Shown: positions 31,906 to 39,838 of the stretch, piece after piece
Numbering within the stretch: the stretch's first letter is position 1
Layout of the letters: every line of letters starts with the position of its first letter
From: an uncultured Robinsoniella sp.
GTDB taxonomy: Bacteria > Bacillota > Clostridia > Lachnospirales > Lachnospiraceae
Direction of reading: 5' to 3'
Length of the DNA: 64,000 nt
Assembly: GCA_900540475.1 (NCBI GenBank)
Contig: UQGG01000028.1
Location: 29,111-93,110, forward strand
Translations under genes and position numbers: made by a program
The notes under the pieces: generated by a model
What the model saw: the letters and a program-made list of their open reading frames with translations, nothing else
Databases searched by the model: none
What the model was told of the DNA's origin: nothing

Positions 31906-32010
31906 TTGAAAAATAAAGAGATGAACAAGCATCTTTCATTTCCAGAAAGACACCCGTATTTCCCCATGATTATTGCTATTATAGCCCTAATCGTTTCATA
32001 CACCAGATGA
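31906..32010 (+). CDS. Tiny membrane peptide (34 residues)
   Basis: TTG start behind AAAGGAGAAAAGAATCCA. It has a polar first half (MKNKEMNKHLSFPERHPY) and then one hydrophobic segment ('FPMIIAIIALIVSY'). Its 3' end overlaps the convergent minus-strand gene by 32 bases. Function unknown. Confidence 0.45.
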   Translation: MKNKEMNKHLSFPERHPYFPMIIAIIALIVSYTR

Positions 32011-32320
32011 TGACATCGTCAATCCCGAATCCATAAGATTTCATTAGGGCGAATACTGATATTATTGTTGTAATGATATAAGGAATCCATTTTTCTTTAG
32101 AATGCTTATTTAACTCACAAAGATACGCTTTTCCTTCTTCGCTTATTATGTATCTGGGGTTGGAAGGCTCGCCGCATTTGCTACAATTATTAATAAGGTG
32201 CACATATTTAAGTGTTGCAAGATATTGCAGTTGATTTCCAAGTGGTTCAGGATTTGAAATGGGATATTCCTTCTGTTTAAGCAACATTTTCAAAATTTTA
32301 ATATGTTCATCAGAAACCAT
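31979..32320 (-). CDS. Winged-helix-like protein with C-terminal membrane segment, cargo gene
   Basis: The start is ATG 32320; 113 residues. The N-terminal 75 residues look like a winged helix ('MVSDEHIKILKMLLKQKEY', 'LGNQLQYLATLKYVHLINN', 'RYIISEEGKAYLCEL') with one 'CSKCG' pair. A membrane segment follows ('WIPYIITTIISVFALMKSYG'). It runs against the early operon from its own promoter at 32397-32369. No family recognised; a membrane-tied sensor or superinfection-exclusion factor would fit. Confidence 0.6.
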   Translation of the reverse strand: MVSDEHIKILKMLLKQKEYPISNPEPLGNQLQYLATLKYVHLINNCSKCGEPSNPRYIISEEGKAYLCELNKHSKEKWIPYIITTIISVFALMKSYGFGIDDVIIWCMKRLGL

Positions 32321-32368
32321 ATTTATTCTCTTTTCTTTTACACTTGGCGCGTCACCGCCTGTACTTAA

Positions 32369-32397
32369 ATTATAGGAGAGTTGGAAAACAATGTCAA
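32369..32397 (-). promoter_or_regulatory. Promoter of the winged-helix/membrane gene
   Basis: Minus strand: TTGACA (32397-32392), 17-bp spacer, TATAAT (32374-32369), then GTACAGGC, as in the DUF1883 promoter. Confidence 0.8.
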
Positions 32398-32450
32398 ATA
32401 ATAAAGAGTGAAAAACTATTAAATAACATATCAAGAAAGGAAAAATATCC

Positions 32451-33198
32451 ATGAACAATCTAATTAAAATCGGAAATCAAGAGATCTCAGAAAAAGAATT
32501 TAAAGGTCTGAGAGTAGTAACTTTTAAGGATATTGATCTGGTACATGAAAGACCAGAGGGTACAGCAGGGAGAAACTTCAGGGAGAATAAGAATAGGTTC
32601 ATTGAAGGAGAAGATTATTATTCTGTAAAGCCATCCGATATCCGGGACGACGAAATTCGTCGGTCCGAAATCAACAATTCAGGAACTTACCTTCTCACAG
32701 AACAAGGATATCTGATGCTGGTAAAATCTTTTACTGATGATCTGGCATGGACAGTACAGCGGCAGTTGGTAAACAACTATTTCAATAAGAAAAAACCACT
32801 GTCTGCCACAGAACAATTGAGGTTGCAGTCCCAGGCAATTGGAGAGATAGACGAAAGAGTTACTTCTATAGACAATGATCTTCAGAGCTTCAAACAGGAT
32901 ATGCCAATTCTCGGAATAGAAGAAAGCAAGATTACCGATGCGGTAAGGCGTAAAGGTGTGCAGTGCCTTGGGGGGCAAAAATTCCGAAGCTTATAAAGAC
33001 AGGTCATTAAGAAGCAAAGTATACGCAGATATCTACGGTGAGCTTAAAAGACAGTTCGGCGTTACATCCTATAAAGCTATTAAGCGCAGTCAATGTGATA
33101 AAGCAGTTGATATTATTGAAAGGTATGAACTGCCGCTAATTTTAGAAGAACAGATTAAGGACGCTAATTCACAGATGAGGTTATATGAGGCTTCGTAG
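32451..33198 (+). pseudogene. ORF6N-ORF6C antirepressor, split by a frameshift at a G6 run
   Basis: Residues 1-170 (32451-32970) are an ORF6N-type domain ('VVTFKDIDLVHERPEGTAGR', 'GTYLLTEQGYLMLVKSFTDD') and coiled coil. The frame then hits six G (32970-32975), after which it ends at 32996 with unrelated residues. Removing one G restores 'VQCLGGKNSEAYKD' and the full ORF6C domain to 33198 ('ADIYGELKRQFGVTSYKAIK', 'DIIERYELPLILEEQI'). So this is one gene with a one-base insertion: a mutation, phase variation at the G run, or a sequencing error. A whole ORF6N-type gene lies at 34074. Confidence 0.8.
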
Positions 33199-33212
33199 AA
33201 AGGAGGACGACA

Positions 33213-33371
33213 ATGAGAAATAAAAGAAAAACGATATGGGCTTACCTGGATGGAAAGAAATTTGTAGACGTTGTTCAGGCAGCGCTAGACAACAATATTA
33301 CGGTCGCGGACCTTAAGGAGAAACTTGTAAAAGAAAATCCCGGTCACGACGTTACATTTAAAGCGCAATAA
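33213..33371 (+). CDS. Small hypothetical protein (52 residues)
   Basis: It has a strong site AAAGGAGGACGACA before ATG 33213. The sequence ('KTIWAYLDGKKFVDVVQAAL', 'TVADLKEKLVKENPGHDVTF') suggests a small alpha/beta protein. No family recognised; co-transcribed with its neighbours. Confidence 0.6.
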   Translation: MRNKRKTIWAYLDGKKFVDVVQAALDNNITVADLKEKLVKENPGHDVTFKAQ

Positions 33372-33385
33372 GAAGGGAGAACCAA

Positions 33386-34054
33386 ATGTACAATTTTCAC
33401 ATTTTAGAGGGAAAAAAGTTAATCAGCTATAAACCAACAAAGGAGCATTATTTCAGGGCATTAAATAAGATCATGGATGATTTGAAGCATAGTATTGGCG
33501 ATGTTAGCTTAGAGGAGTGGAAAGAGAGATGCCCAGAAAAATTCACCAAATATCTGTATCTTATTGTGAAATATATCCCAAAAACGTTTGATTATCATAC
33601 CAAATACACCGCAGATGAGATAACGGCATGGTTTGGCCTGGTTGATAATGTAGGCGGCATGATTGCGCTACTGACACCAAGGGAACTTATGCAGATGTTC
33701 CCAATCACAAAAGAATATGATGGCAAGAAGTATGGAGCGAAAGATTATTTCTTTACCATGAATATTATTGAGCGGATGGGATTTGATAACCCGATTGGAG
33801 AGTCATACGATTTTTTATTCGATTATATGAACACAGATACTCAAATTTTTATGTGCACCTGGACAGCAATTATCAATCGAGGGTATCAACTCCAGGGAGG
33901 CAGAGATGTGCTGCTTGATTTTTTCGAAGAACAAGGAATACCCTTGACAACCTACCATCAAAATGAGGGATACTTGGTCAATGACGAAACCGGCGAAAAG
34001 TTTAAAATTGAAAAACCAAAAAATAAGCTGAAAAAATTATTCAGCGTTGTTTAA
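33386..34054 (+). CDS. Phage protein with TPRE/FPITKEYDG domain (222 residues)
   Basis: Function unknown. The central part 'LLTPRELMQMFPITKEYDGK' followed by 'KDYFFTMNIIERMG' (about residues 100-135) is shared with the C-terminal part of the protein at 35361. So a homologous domain occurs twice in this operon. There is no membrane segment; the C-terminus is basic ('KPKNKLKKLF'). The ribosome site is AGAAGGGAGA. Confidence 0.6.
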   Translation: MYNFHILEGKKLISYKPTKEHYFRALNKIMDDLKHSIGDVSLEEWKERCPEKFTKYLYLIVKYIPKTFDYHTKYTADEITAWFGLVDNVGGMIALLTPRELMQMFPITKEYDGKKYGAKDYFFTMNIIERMGFDNPIGESYDFLFDYMNTDTQIFMCTWTAIINRGYQLQGGRDVLLDFFEEQGIPLTTYHQNEGYLVNDETGEKFKIEKPKNKLKKLFSVV

Positions 34055-34073
34055 GAAGAAAAGGAGAAAAATA

Positions 34074-34931
34074 ATGAATGAATTAACGATTAATGGAACG
34101 CAAAGTTTTATGGAAAAGGAAATACCAGTAGTATCCGGTGGGTTTGGAATCGGAAAGAGATGTTTATCGGATAAGACTATTGCTGAAATACATGTACAAC
34201 CGGAGCGGGAAATTAGGAAATCAATTGGAAGAAATATTGCGAGATTCAAAGAAAGCGTTGATTTTATTGACCTTAAGCAACGTGGTGATGAGATTACCAC
34301 GTTGGAATTACTCCAAAATCTGGGGTATGCCAAGCAGTCTATCACCCTGGCAGAACACATTTACCTGTTATCAGAACGCGGCTATGCAAAGTTGATCAAG
34401 ATTATGGACACAGACAAAGCCTGGGAAGTACATGACAAACTAATAGATGAATATTTCGAATTGAAGGAAGACTCCATAAACCGCCAGCAACTTTCACCAC
34501 AGATGCAGTTAATGAACATGCTTGTGGAATCCATGTCTAAGAATGAGTTAGAGCAGAAGCGCCAGGCTGAGAAATTAGAACAATTGGATGATAAAGTTAC
34601 GTCTATTAAAGAGGTGGTTGCCTTGAATCCGACACAATGGAGAAAAGACAGCGCAAACATAATTAATAAAATAGCCAAAGATCTTGGAGGCTATGAGCAT
34701 ATTAGACCAATCCGGGACGAGATCTACAGATTACTGGAACAGCGCATGGGTGTGGCTTTAAACATTCGTCTTACGAATAAGAAGAAAACAATGTCCCTGA
34801 ATGGTGTTTGCAAATCCAAAATTGATAAGTTGAACCAGTTGGATGTTATTGCAGATGACAAGAAGCTGATTGAAGGATACCTTGCCATTGTGAAAGAAAT
34901 GGCAGTTAAATACGGCTGCAAGGCAAGTTAG
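34074..34931 (+). CDS. ORF6N-type phage antirepressor
   Basis: The start is ATG 34074 behind AAAGGAGA; 285 residues. The N-terminal DNA-binding domain has 'SDKTIAEIHVQPEREIRKSI', 'ARFKESVDFIDLKQ' and 'HIYLLSERGYAKLIKIMDTD', close to ORF6N/KilA-N. A helical linker (about 130-190) and a C-terminal domain follow ('DLGGYEHIRPIRDEIYRLLE', 'IADDKKLIEGYLAIVKEMAV'). Such proteins act as antirepressors during induction; with a repressor that cannot self-cleave, this is a likely trigger of the lytic switch. Confidence 0.75.
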   Translation: MNELTINGTQSFMEKEIPVVSGGFGIGKRCLSDKTIAEIHVQPEREIRKSIGRNIARFKESVDFIDLKQRGDEITTLELLQNLGYAKQSITLAEHIYLLSERGYAKLIKIMDTDKAWEVHDKLIDEYFELKEDSINRQQLSPQMQLMNMLVESMSKNELEQKRQAEKLEQLDDKVTSIKEVVALNPTQWRKDSANIINKIAKDLGGYEHIRPIRDEIYRLLEQRMGVALNIRLTNKKKTMSLNGVCKSKIDKLNQLDVIADDKKLIEGYLAIVKEMAVKYGCKAS

Positions 34932-34946
34932 AATGGAGGACGAATT

Positions 34947-35150
34947 ATGCAGTATCCAAAACCAGTAATGAAAAAAACGGAGCTTGAGAAGATGGGCTTC
35001 ACGGAATATTGGCTTCTGCAGGCATACAACACCAGGGGGCAACGCTTTGCCTGGAAACAGAACATATCAAACCCGCACAGCCCGATCTTATTTGATACGG
35101 AGGAATTCGAAAAATGGCGAATAAAACAAATCAAAATGCAGGTAGGGTAA
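34947..35150 (+). CDS. Small DNA-binding protein, excisionase-like (67 residues)
   Basis: The sequence 'KTELEKMGFTEYWLLQAYNT' followed by a basic wing and 'ILFDTEEFEKWRIKQIKMQ' has the shape of a MerR/excisionase-type winged helix. An Xis role is possible, though the gene lies well away from the integrase. The next gene starts inside it. Confidence 0.55.
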   Translation: MQYPKPVMKKTELEKMGFTEYWLLQAYNTRGQRFAWKQNISNPHSPILFDTEEFEKWRIKQIKMQVG

Positions 35151-35299
35151 TGATAGCAGCTTATATCTTAACGGTGGCTACGTTCTGCGTTCTTCCAGAT
35201 GTCGATCTGACCAATTTACAAGCAGTACTCAGCGCTACAGTGATTTATATCGCGTGGATCTGCTTTGTGGAATATGTAAAAGAAAATGTGAGAGGATGA
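35114..35299 (+). CDS. Small membrane protein (61 residues)
   Basis: Two hydrophobic segments ('VMIAAYILTVATFCVLPD', 'LQAVLSATVIYIAWICFVEY') form a hairpin. It overlaps the previous gene by 37 bases; GGAGG stands 10 bases before the ATG. It may be holin-like, but it sits in the early region, so that role is doubtful. Confidence 0.5.
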   Translation: MANKTNQNAGRVMIAAYILTVATFCVLPDVDLTNLQAVLSATVIYIAWICFVEYVKENVRG

Positions 35300-35360
35300 C
35301 GAATTGTCAGTAACTCAATGTAAAACTAGGAGAATTAATTAAAAATAAGGAGAAAAAAAC

Positions 35361-36491
35361 ATGGATTTTAAAGAAAAAATATTAGAACATATAAAATCAC
35401 GCACTGACATCGAGGAGCCAATGATAGATATTCATAAATTTCTGGAAAGTTATGAGATGGGAATATATGGGCAAATGTGTTGCGACCGAATAGCGGAAGC
35501 TGAGTTGTTAGATGAGAAACATATTGTAATAGATTTGGCTTATCCGGGACATATCTGCGTAGACAAAATAGGATTTTTGAAGTGCGAAGACATTCTCTTG
35601 TCTTATGTGCCACAGGAGGCAGTTGATGAAATATTAGATGCTTTTTTTACTCTAAGCGAAGCAACTGCAGCCGGAAACGGTTTAATTCATTCTCTTCGCA
35701 ATATGAGTAAAAAAGATATCCGTGAGTCATTAGAAGAGTTGAATAAAAACACCGATGACGAAGAAAAAATGCCGTATACGAAAGAATATTTAAAGCAAGA
35801 ACTTAAATGCAAAGGGGCAGTACATGGCGTAAGAATATATCTGATAAATAAATTAAAAGATTTCTATATCAGATTCAGATACAGAAAAGTGTATTCAGTT
35901 TTGAAGAAGTGCTGCGAAAATATAGAAGATACAACAGCGGAAAATATACATAAACCTAAGGCGATTAAAGGAAAGAATCAATGGATTGTATATCTTGAGG
36001 CATTAGAAAGATTTATGGAAAAATACGAAAATAAAATCATTCCAGAGAATCTACAAAGGGATGAATTAAAAAAGTATGTTTTCTTAGGAGTGAAATGCAT
36101 CGGAAAATCAAGATATTCACATAACAAAAGCATGAATACTGGTCAGGAGTATAAGAAGATTGAGTCACTAATGGCTGCATTAGAACTGATGACTCCTAGG
36201 GAATTAACGCAGATGTTTCCGATTACCAAAGAATATGATGGTGATAAGTACGAAATAAAAGATTACTTCTACACGATGGATGCTATTGAAAATATAGGTA
36301 TGGACAGTGCTCTTGGGTCTCATGAGAATGTTATTAATTTATTGTGGGACTACACGAATCACGATATCTCAATGTTTATGGTGCAGTGGATGGGAGTAGT
36401 GGAAGATTTAGCGATATATACACAAAACAGGGATCCATTAGAGCAGTTTTTTAGTATTCAAAATGAAAAATATGGAACTGCAGAATCCTAG
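35361..36491 (+). CDS. Phage protein with C-terminal TPRE/FPITKEYDG domain (376 residues)
   Basis: Function unknown. The C-terminal third has 'LMTPRELTQMFPITKEYDGD' and 'KDYFYTMDAIENIGMD', matching the 222-residue protein at 33386. The N-terminal 250 residues differ and are mostly helical and charged. The two proteins also share a 'FDYMNTDTQIFMCTW'-like stretch (here 'LWDYTNHDISMFMVQW'). The gene follows AAGGAGAAAAAAAC. Confidence 0.6.
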   Translation: MDFKEKILEHIKSRTDIEEPMIDIHKFLESYEMGIYGQMCCDRIAEAELLDEKHIVIDLAYPGHICVDKIGFLKCEDILLSYVPQEAVDEILDAFFTLSEATAAGNGLIHSLRNMSKKDIRESLEELNKNTDDEEKMPYTKEYLKQELKCKGAVHGVRIYLINKLKDFYIRFRYRKVYSVLKKCCENIEDTTAENIHKPKAIKGKNQWIVYLEALERFMEKYENKIIPENLQRDELKKYVFLGVKCIGKSRYSHNKSMNTGQEYKKIESLMAALELMTPRELTQMFPITKEYDGDKYEIKDYFYTMDAIENIGMDSALGSHENVINLLWDYTNHDISMFMVQWMGVVEDLAIYTQNRDPLEQFFSIQNEKYGTAES

Positions 36492-36509
36492 AGAAAGAAG
36501 GTGTATCAA

Positions 36510-36656
36510 ATGGTGCAGAAGCAAGCGGTTGATTTTTTCAATACACCAGATTAAGGAGGAGTAGATAGAGATCCGAAGAATCAAAATAGCGAAGAGTACA
36601 TAAGAGGGTTCAAAGAATGCCTGGATCTACTACAGTTAAAAGAAAATAGCCTCTAA
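36510..36656 (+). pseudogene. Small gene with an in-frame stop (48 codons)
   Basis: ATG 36510 behind AAGAAGGTGTATCAA opens a frame that reads MVQKQAVDFFNTPD, TAA, then GGVDRDPKNQNSEEY and IRGFKECLDLLQLKENSL to a stop at 36654. The part after the TAA looks like phage protein sequence. A single nonsense change would explain it. The stop overlaps an AAGGAGGAG motif, so chance cannot be excluded. Confidence 0.35.
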
Positions 36657-36755
36657 AATCGGCAAATTAAAGAGGCTGTAGCATAACTGGAACTATGATA
36701 TATAATCTCACTTAAAATATAGCATAGTTCCGGTAAAAATGAAAGGGAAATTATA

Positions 36756-37085
36756 ATGAAGAATATAAAGATTATTAATTTTCCATCTAAAACAGCGGAA
36801 TATGAAAGGTGGATGAAATTTATTAGATACGCATATCAGTGTAAAATTAGGGGAGATGAGGTGTGCCGAGAAGCGCAGAACATAGTTCTAATGATTGATC
36901 AAATAGTAAACTGGGATATGTGGTCCATCAATAAATTCAGAGAAGATTACAGAGAAGATTTAAGAAGACAGAATTTATTTAAGGCGCAAGATCTATCTGA
37001 TGCTGTATGCGATTATGGACTTCAGGTAAAGAGGATGCGCAACATAGGAAAGAACAATAATCAGATAATAAATTTTGCTATTTAG
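36756..37085 (+). CDS. Hypothetical phage protein (109 residues)
   Basis: A helical, charged protein ('YERWMKFIRYAYQCKIRGDE', 'NKFREDYREDLRRQNLFKAQ') with no recognised motif. It is preceded by a hairpin (GGAACTATG with CATAGTTCC, about 36687-36734) that may hold a promoter or regulatory site, and by the ribosome site GAAAGGG. It starts a run of small early genes. Confidence 0.55.
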   Translation: MKNIKIINFPSKTAEYERWMKFIRYAYQCKIRGDEVCREAQNIVLMIDQIVNWDMWSINKFREDYREDLRRQNLFKAQDLSDAVCDYGLQVKRMRNIGKNNNQIINFAI

Positions 37086-37102
37086 AAAGCGGAGGTGCTT
37101 TT

Positions 37103-37303
37103 ATGGAACGCGATATAGAAGAGATTACAAGGCAACTAATATGCAAGTTGAAACAGAAGCCAGTTAATGAGATTGAAGATTTTAGAAACAAATGTCTTAG
37201 AGACTTTAATGAAAAAGGGTTAGCGACGGAGTATAGTTTTAATTATATCAATTTAATATGTGACCAGGTGGTCTTTGAAAAATTAGAGAAAGCGGGAGTC
37301 TGA
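37103..37303 (+). CDS. Hypothetical phage protein (66 residues)
   Basis: Ribosome site AGCGGAGGTGC. The protein is helical and charged ('IEEITRQLICKLKQKPVNEI') and has no recognised family. It lies 2 bp before the next gene, so the two are likely coupled. Confidence 0.5.
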   Translation: MERDIEEITRQLICKLKQKPVNEIEDFRNKCLRDFNEKGLATEYSFNYINLICDQVVFEKLEKAGV

Positions 37304-37305
37304 GT

Positions 37306-37662
37306 ATGAATTTCATAGAAAAAATTAAACTATCACGGGTTAAAATCGATGACCGTTATGCCATACGTGTAAGCCAAATGGAAGAGATTGTAAGAGATTC
37401 AGATGGTGCTTATGACGTAGTAAGCAATGCTTTTACTTATGGATACATACAAGGGATGAAAGCTACAGAGAAAAGAAGTGAGAGAAAAGCCGGTGGCTCA
37501 GTTAGTGAAGGTAAGATGGACAATGAGGATTACAGGTATTGTATAAAGAAACTTGCCGATATGATTCATGATGAAGATGGATTAAAGCGGATATATAATG
37601 CTGCGAATAGAGTATTTATAAATTCGGAATATACAGAGAAGGCAAACCCATCAAAACAGTGA
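37306..37662 (+). CDS. Small phage protein, tandem paralogue A (118 residues)
   Basis: The N-terminus 'MNFIEKIKLSRVKIDDRYAI' and 'VVSNAFTYGYIQGMKA' closely match the next gene, showing a tandem duplication. A second short helical unit follows ('DYRYCIKKLADMIHDEDGL'), similar to that in the gene at 38125. Function unknown. Confidence 0.6.
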   Translation: MNFIEKIKLSRVKIDDRYAIRVSQMEEIVRDSDGAYDVVSNAFTYGYIQGMKATEKRSERKAGGSVSEGKMDNEDYRYCIKKLADMIHDEDGLKRIYNAANRVFINSEYTEKANPSKQ

Positions 37663-37681
37663 AAGGAAGGGGAAATATTAC

Positions 37682-38131
37682 ATGAAATTTTTAGAAAAAA
37701 TAAGATTAGAACAGGGAAAAATAGACTGTCGTTACGATATCAACGCATTTCAGATGAGGGAGATTAAAGAAGAGTCATCCGGTCTATGTAATGTAATAAG
37801 TTATGCCTTTACTTATGGATACGCGCAGGGACAGAAAGCAGAGCGGAGTCACCGTAAGAATATAACAAAGCCTGTACATAAGAATGATTTCCGTAGGGCT
37901 ATTGCAGGTAATGCAGATAAGATCAAAAATGTAGTTCGTCTTAGAACGCTTTACAGGTTGTCAGAAGATTTTGCAAGTGATGATGTAACTGGGCAAAACA
38001 GCTTTTATAAATGGGCTATAGTTCATAATCTGACAAGTGGTAAATTAACAGATAATGATATTGATCTCATATATCGGCTAATTGACAGTTTTACTGCACC
38101 TAATGCAGATATTGAAAGGGGGAAATGTTAA
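37682..38131 (+). CDS. Small phage protein, tandem paralogue B (149 residues)
   Basis: 'MKFLEKIRLEQGKIDCRYDI' and 'VISYAFTYGYAQGQKAERS' match paralogue A. The C-terminal half has a helical unit 'DFRRAIAGNADKIKNVVRLR' related to the repeated unit and an extra 50 residues. Function unknown. It overlaps the next gene by seven bases. Confidence 0.6.
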   Translation: MKFLEKIRLEQGKIDCRYDINAFQMREIKEESSGLCNVISYAFTYGYAQGQKAERSHRKNITKPVHKNDFRRAIAGNADKIKNVVRLRTLYRLSEDFASDDVTGQNSFYKWAIVHNLTSGKLTDNDIDLIYRLIDSFTAPNADIERGKC

Positions 38132-38307
38132 TGGCTGCGAATCATCCTAGCAATGAAATGTCAGAGGAATATTATAGAAAGTATATCAAATTTATGGCAG
38201 ATGAAATTACAGATATAACAGATTTAAAACAACTGTTTGTGATCGCTCGGAGAAAATTTATAAACAGCGGCGGCACAAGGACGCCTGAACCGGTTAATGA
38301 AAAGTAG
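38125..38307 (+). CDS. Small phage protein, paralogue C fragment (60 residues)
   Basis: The unit 'YYRKYIKFMADEITDITDLK' with 'LFVIARRKFINSG' matches the C-terminal unit of paralogue A ('IYNAANRVFINSE'). It looks like a version carrying only the second unit. It starts at ATG 38125 behind AAAGGGGGAA. Confidence 0.5.
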   Translation: MLMAANHPSNEMSEEYYRKYIKFMADEITDITDLKQLFVIARRKFINSGGTRTPEPVNEK

Positions 38308-38356
38308 CACTATATTAATAAGATTATGGCTACAACTTATAAAGCTGGAGGAGATA

Positions 38357-39193
38357 ATGGAAAAGAAATATTATTGGTTAAAGCTTAATAAAGACTTTTT
38401 TAAGCGGCATGATATACGGATTATTGAAGCCATGCCAAACGGAAAAGATTATGTGCTTTTTTACTTGAAATTACTGGTCGAAAGCGTATCCCATGATGGA
38501 ATGTTGCGCTTTTCAGATGCTATTCCTTATGAAGAAAATATGTTAGCAACGATTACGAACACCAATGTTGATATTGTCAGATCAGCCATACGTGTTTTTA
38601 CAGAATTAAGAATGATAGAGGTTCTTGATGATATGACAATATTTATGACAGAGGTTGCGCATATGACCGGATGCGAAACGAAATGGGCTGAAAAAAAGCG
38701 GAATTACCGAAATAAAATAGGACAGGATAAGGACAATGTCCTATCCAAAGTGGACAATGTCCGACAAGAGAAAGAGTTAGAGATAGAGAAAGAGATAGAG
38801 ATAGATAATAAAGACATAGTTGCAACTTTCGCTGCAACGCCTGCCGATGTAAAATTTCCAACAGGATGTTTTGAAATGCTTTGTGTGGAGACTCTGATTA
38901 ATTCTTGCTTAGAATCATTCCCTAATAGCAGGATCCCCTCAACGATAGCTGAGAAGGAAAAATGGGCAGTGGAAATTGAACGGATGAAACGGTTGGACAA
39001 GCGAAATGAGGAAGAGATTAAACAGGCGTTACAGTATGCCATAGAGGATCCTTTCTGGAAATCGAATATTAGAAGTGCTAAAAAGTTTCGAGAAAAGTTT
39101 GAAGTGCTGTATGTGCAGAGTCAGAATAGGAGAAAATCAGCAGACAGCAGCTTCACGGACATGCTGCAGAATGTGGGAAAGAAATATCAGTAA
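38357..39193 (+). CDS. Phage replisome organiser (DnaD-like)
   Basis: The start is ATG 38357 behind GGAGGAGATA; 278 residues. The N-terminal winged-helix domain is typical of phage replisome organisers ('YYWLKLNKDFFKRHDIRII', 'YVLFYLKLLVESVSHDGML', 'NTNVDIVRSAIRVFTELRMI'). A charged Glu/Ile linker comes from a GA-rich repeat near 38770-38815, then a DnaD-like C-terminal part ('NEEEIKQALQYAIEDPFW'). It binds the phage origin, often located inside such a gene, and recruits the helicase loader encoded next. Confidence 0.87.
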   Translation: MEKKYYWLKLNKDFFKRHDIRIIEAMPNGKDYVLFYLKLLVESVSHDGMLRFSDAIPYEENMLATITNTNVDIVRSAIRVFTELRMIEVLDDMTIFMTEVAHMTGCETKWAEKKRNYRNKIGQDKDNVLSKVDNVRQEKELEIEKEIEIDNKDIVATFAATPADVKFPTGCFEMLCVETLINSCLESFPNSRIPSTIAEKEKWAVEIERMKRLDKRNEEEIKQALQYAIEDPFWKSNIRSAKKFREKFEVLYVQSQNRRKSADSSFTDMLQNVGKKYQ

Positions 39194-39203
39194 GGAGGAC
39201 CGT

Positions 39204-39698
39204 ATGGAATATAGAGAATTTATGGTGATTGCATCAACGATTAAATCAGCATATCCAGAAGTTAAGGTAATGGGGACGGAAGAATCAATAGAAGTATGGT
39301 TTGCTATGCTGAATGATTTGGAATATACAACTTTGTCAAAGGCGGTTTCAAAATATATTAAGAGAAGTCGATACACGCCAACCATAGCAGATTTGAGAGC
39401 TGCCTATCGAAATGAGATTGTTCAGGAATGGTCTATTGACTGGAAGATGCTACTGGATGGCGCAAGAATATATGAGTTAACAGAGGGCGGTCAATATGCA
39501 TTGAAAATTCTAACCAGGGATTACGTTGATTATTGCATAAACGGAAATCCGGCGAAGACAAATGCCTGTATGAAGGACTTTGAAAGACTTTACAATGACT
39601 ATTACGCAAAGAACATAAAGCAGCAGTTAGACAATGCAGGGATTCTGGGAAGCGTGATTGAAACGGGCAAATACTTAAGTGGCAGAAACGTAGTATAG
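39204..39698 (+). CDS. Replicative helicase loader/inhibitor (G39P-like)
   Basis: The start is ATG 39204 behind AAGGAGGACCGT; 164 residues. The N-terminal helical domain ('YREFMVIASTIKSAYPEVKV', 'EVWFAMLNDLEYTTLSKAVS', 'YTPTIADLRAAYR') matches the loader and inhibitor of phage helicase G40P in SPP1. It delivers helicase to the replisome organiser. It lies 10 bp after that gene. Confidence 0.8.
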   Translation: MEYREFMVIASTIKSAYPEVKVMGTEESIEVWFAMLNDLEYTTLSKAVSKYIKRSRYTPTIADLRAAYRNEIVQEWSIDWKMLLDGARIYELTEGGQYALKILTRDYVDYCINGNPAKTNACMKDFERLYNDYYAKNIKQQLDNAGILGSVIETGKYLSGRNVV

Positions 39699-39703
39699 AG
39701 TTG

Positions 39704-39793
39704 ATTTGTGATTATTGTAGCAAATAAACCCGGTGATGGAATGGACGCTGTCCATATTGTGGACAGCAAACATGGCTTGCCTTAATAAACTAA
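39704..39793 (+). pseudogene. Decayed zinc-ribbon gene
   Basis: The frame reads ICDYCSK, TAA, TR, TGA, then WNGRCPYCGQQTWLALIN and a stop. Two C-x2-C pairs with a typical 'NGRCPYCGQ' spacing indicate a small zinc-ribbon protein broken by two stop codons. Confidence 0.35.
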
Positions 39794-39838
39794 AACGGGC
39801 GGGCGAATGATTGTAATTGAAATTTAGGAGAAAAAACA

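Noticed and set aside
35114..35299. Holin candidate
   Set aside because: It is a two-helix membrane protein but lies in the early region far from any lysis gene; the lysis module is probably beyond the window end.
38760..38815. GA-rich tandem repeat as a replication origin
   Set aside because: It encodes a Glu/Ile-rich linker of the replisome organiser. An origin may well lie in this gene, but no iteron set with regular spacing could be defined by eye.
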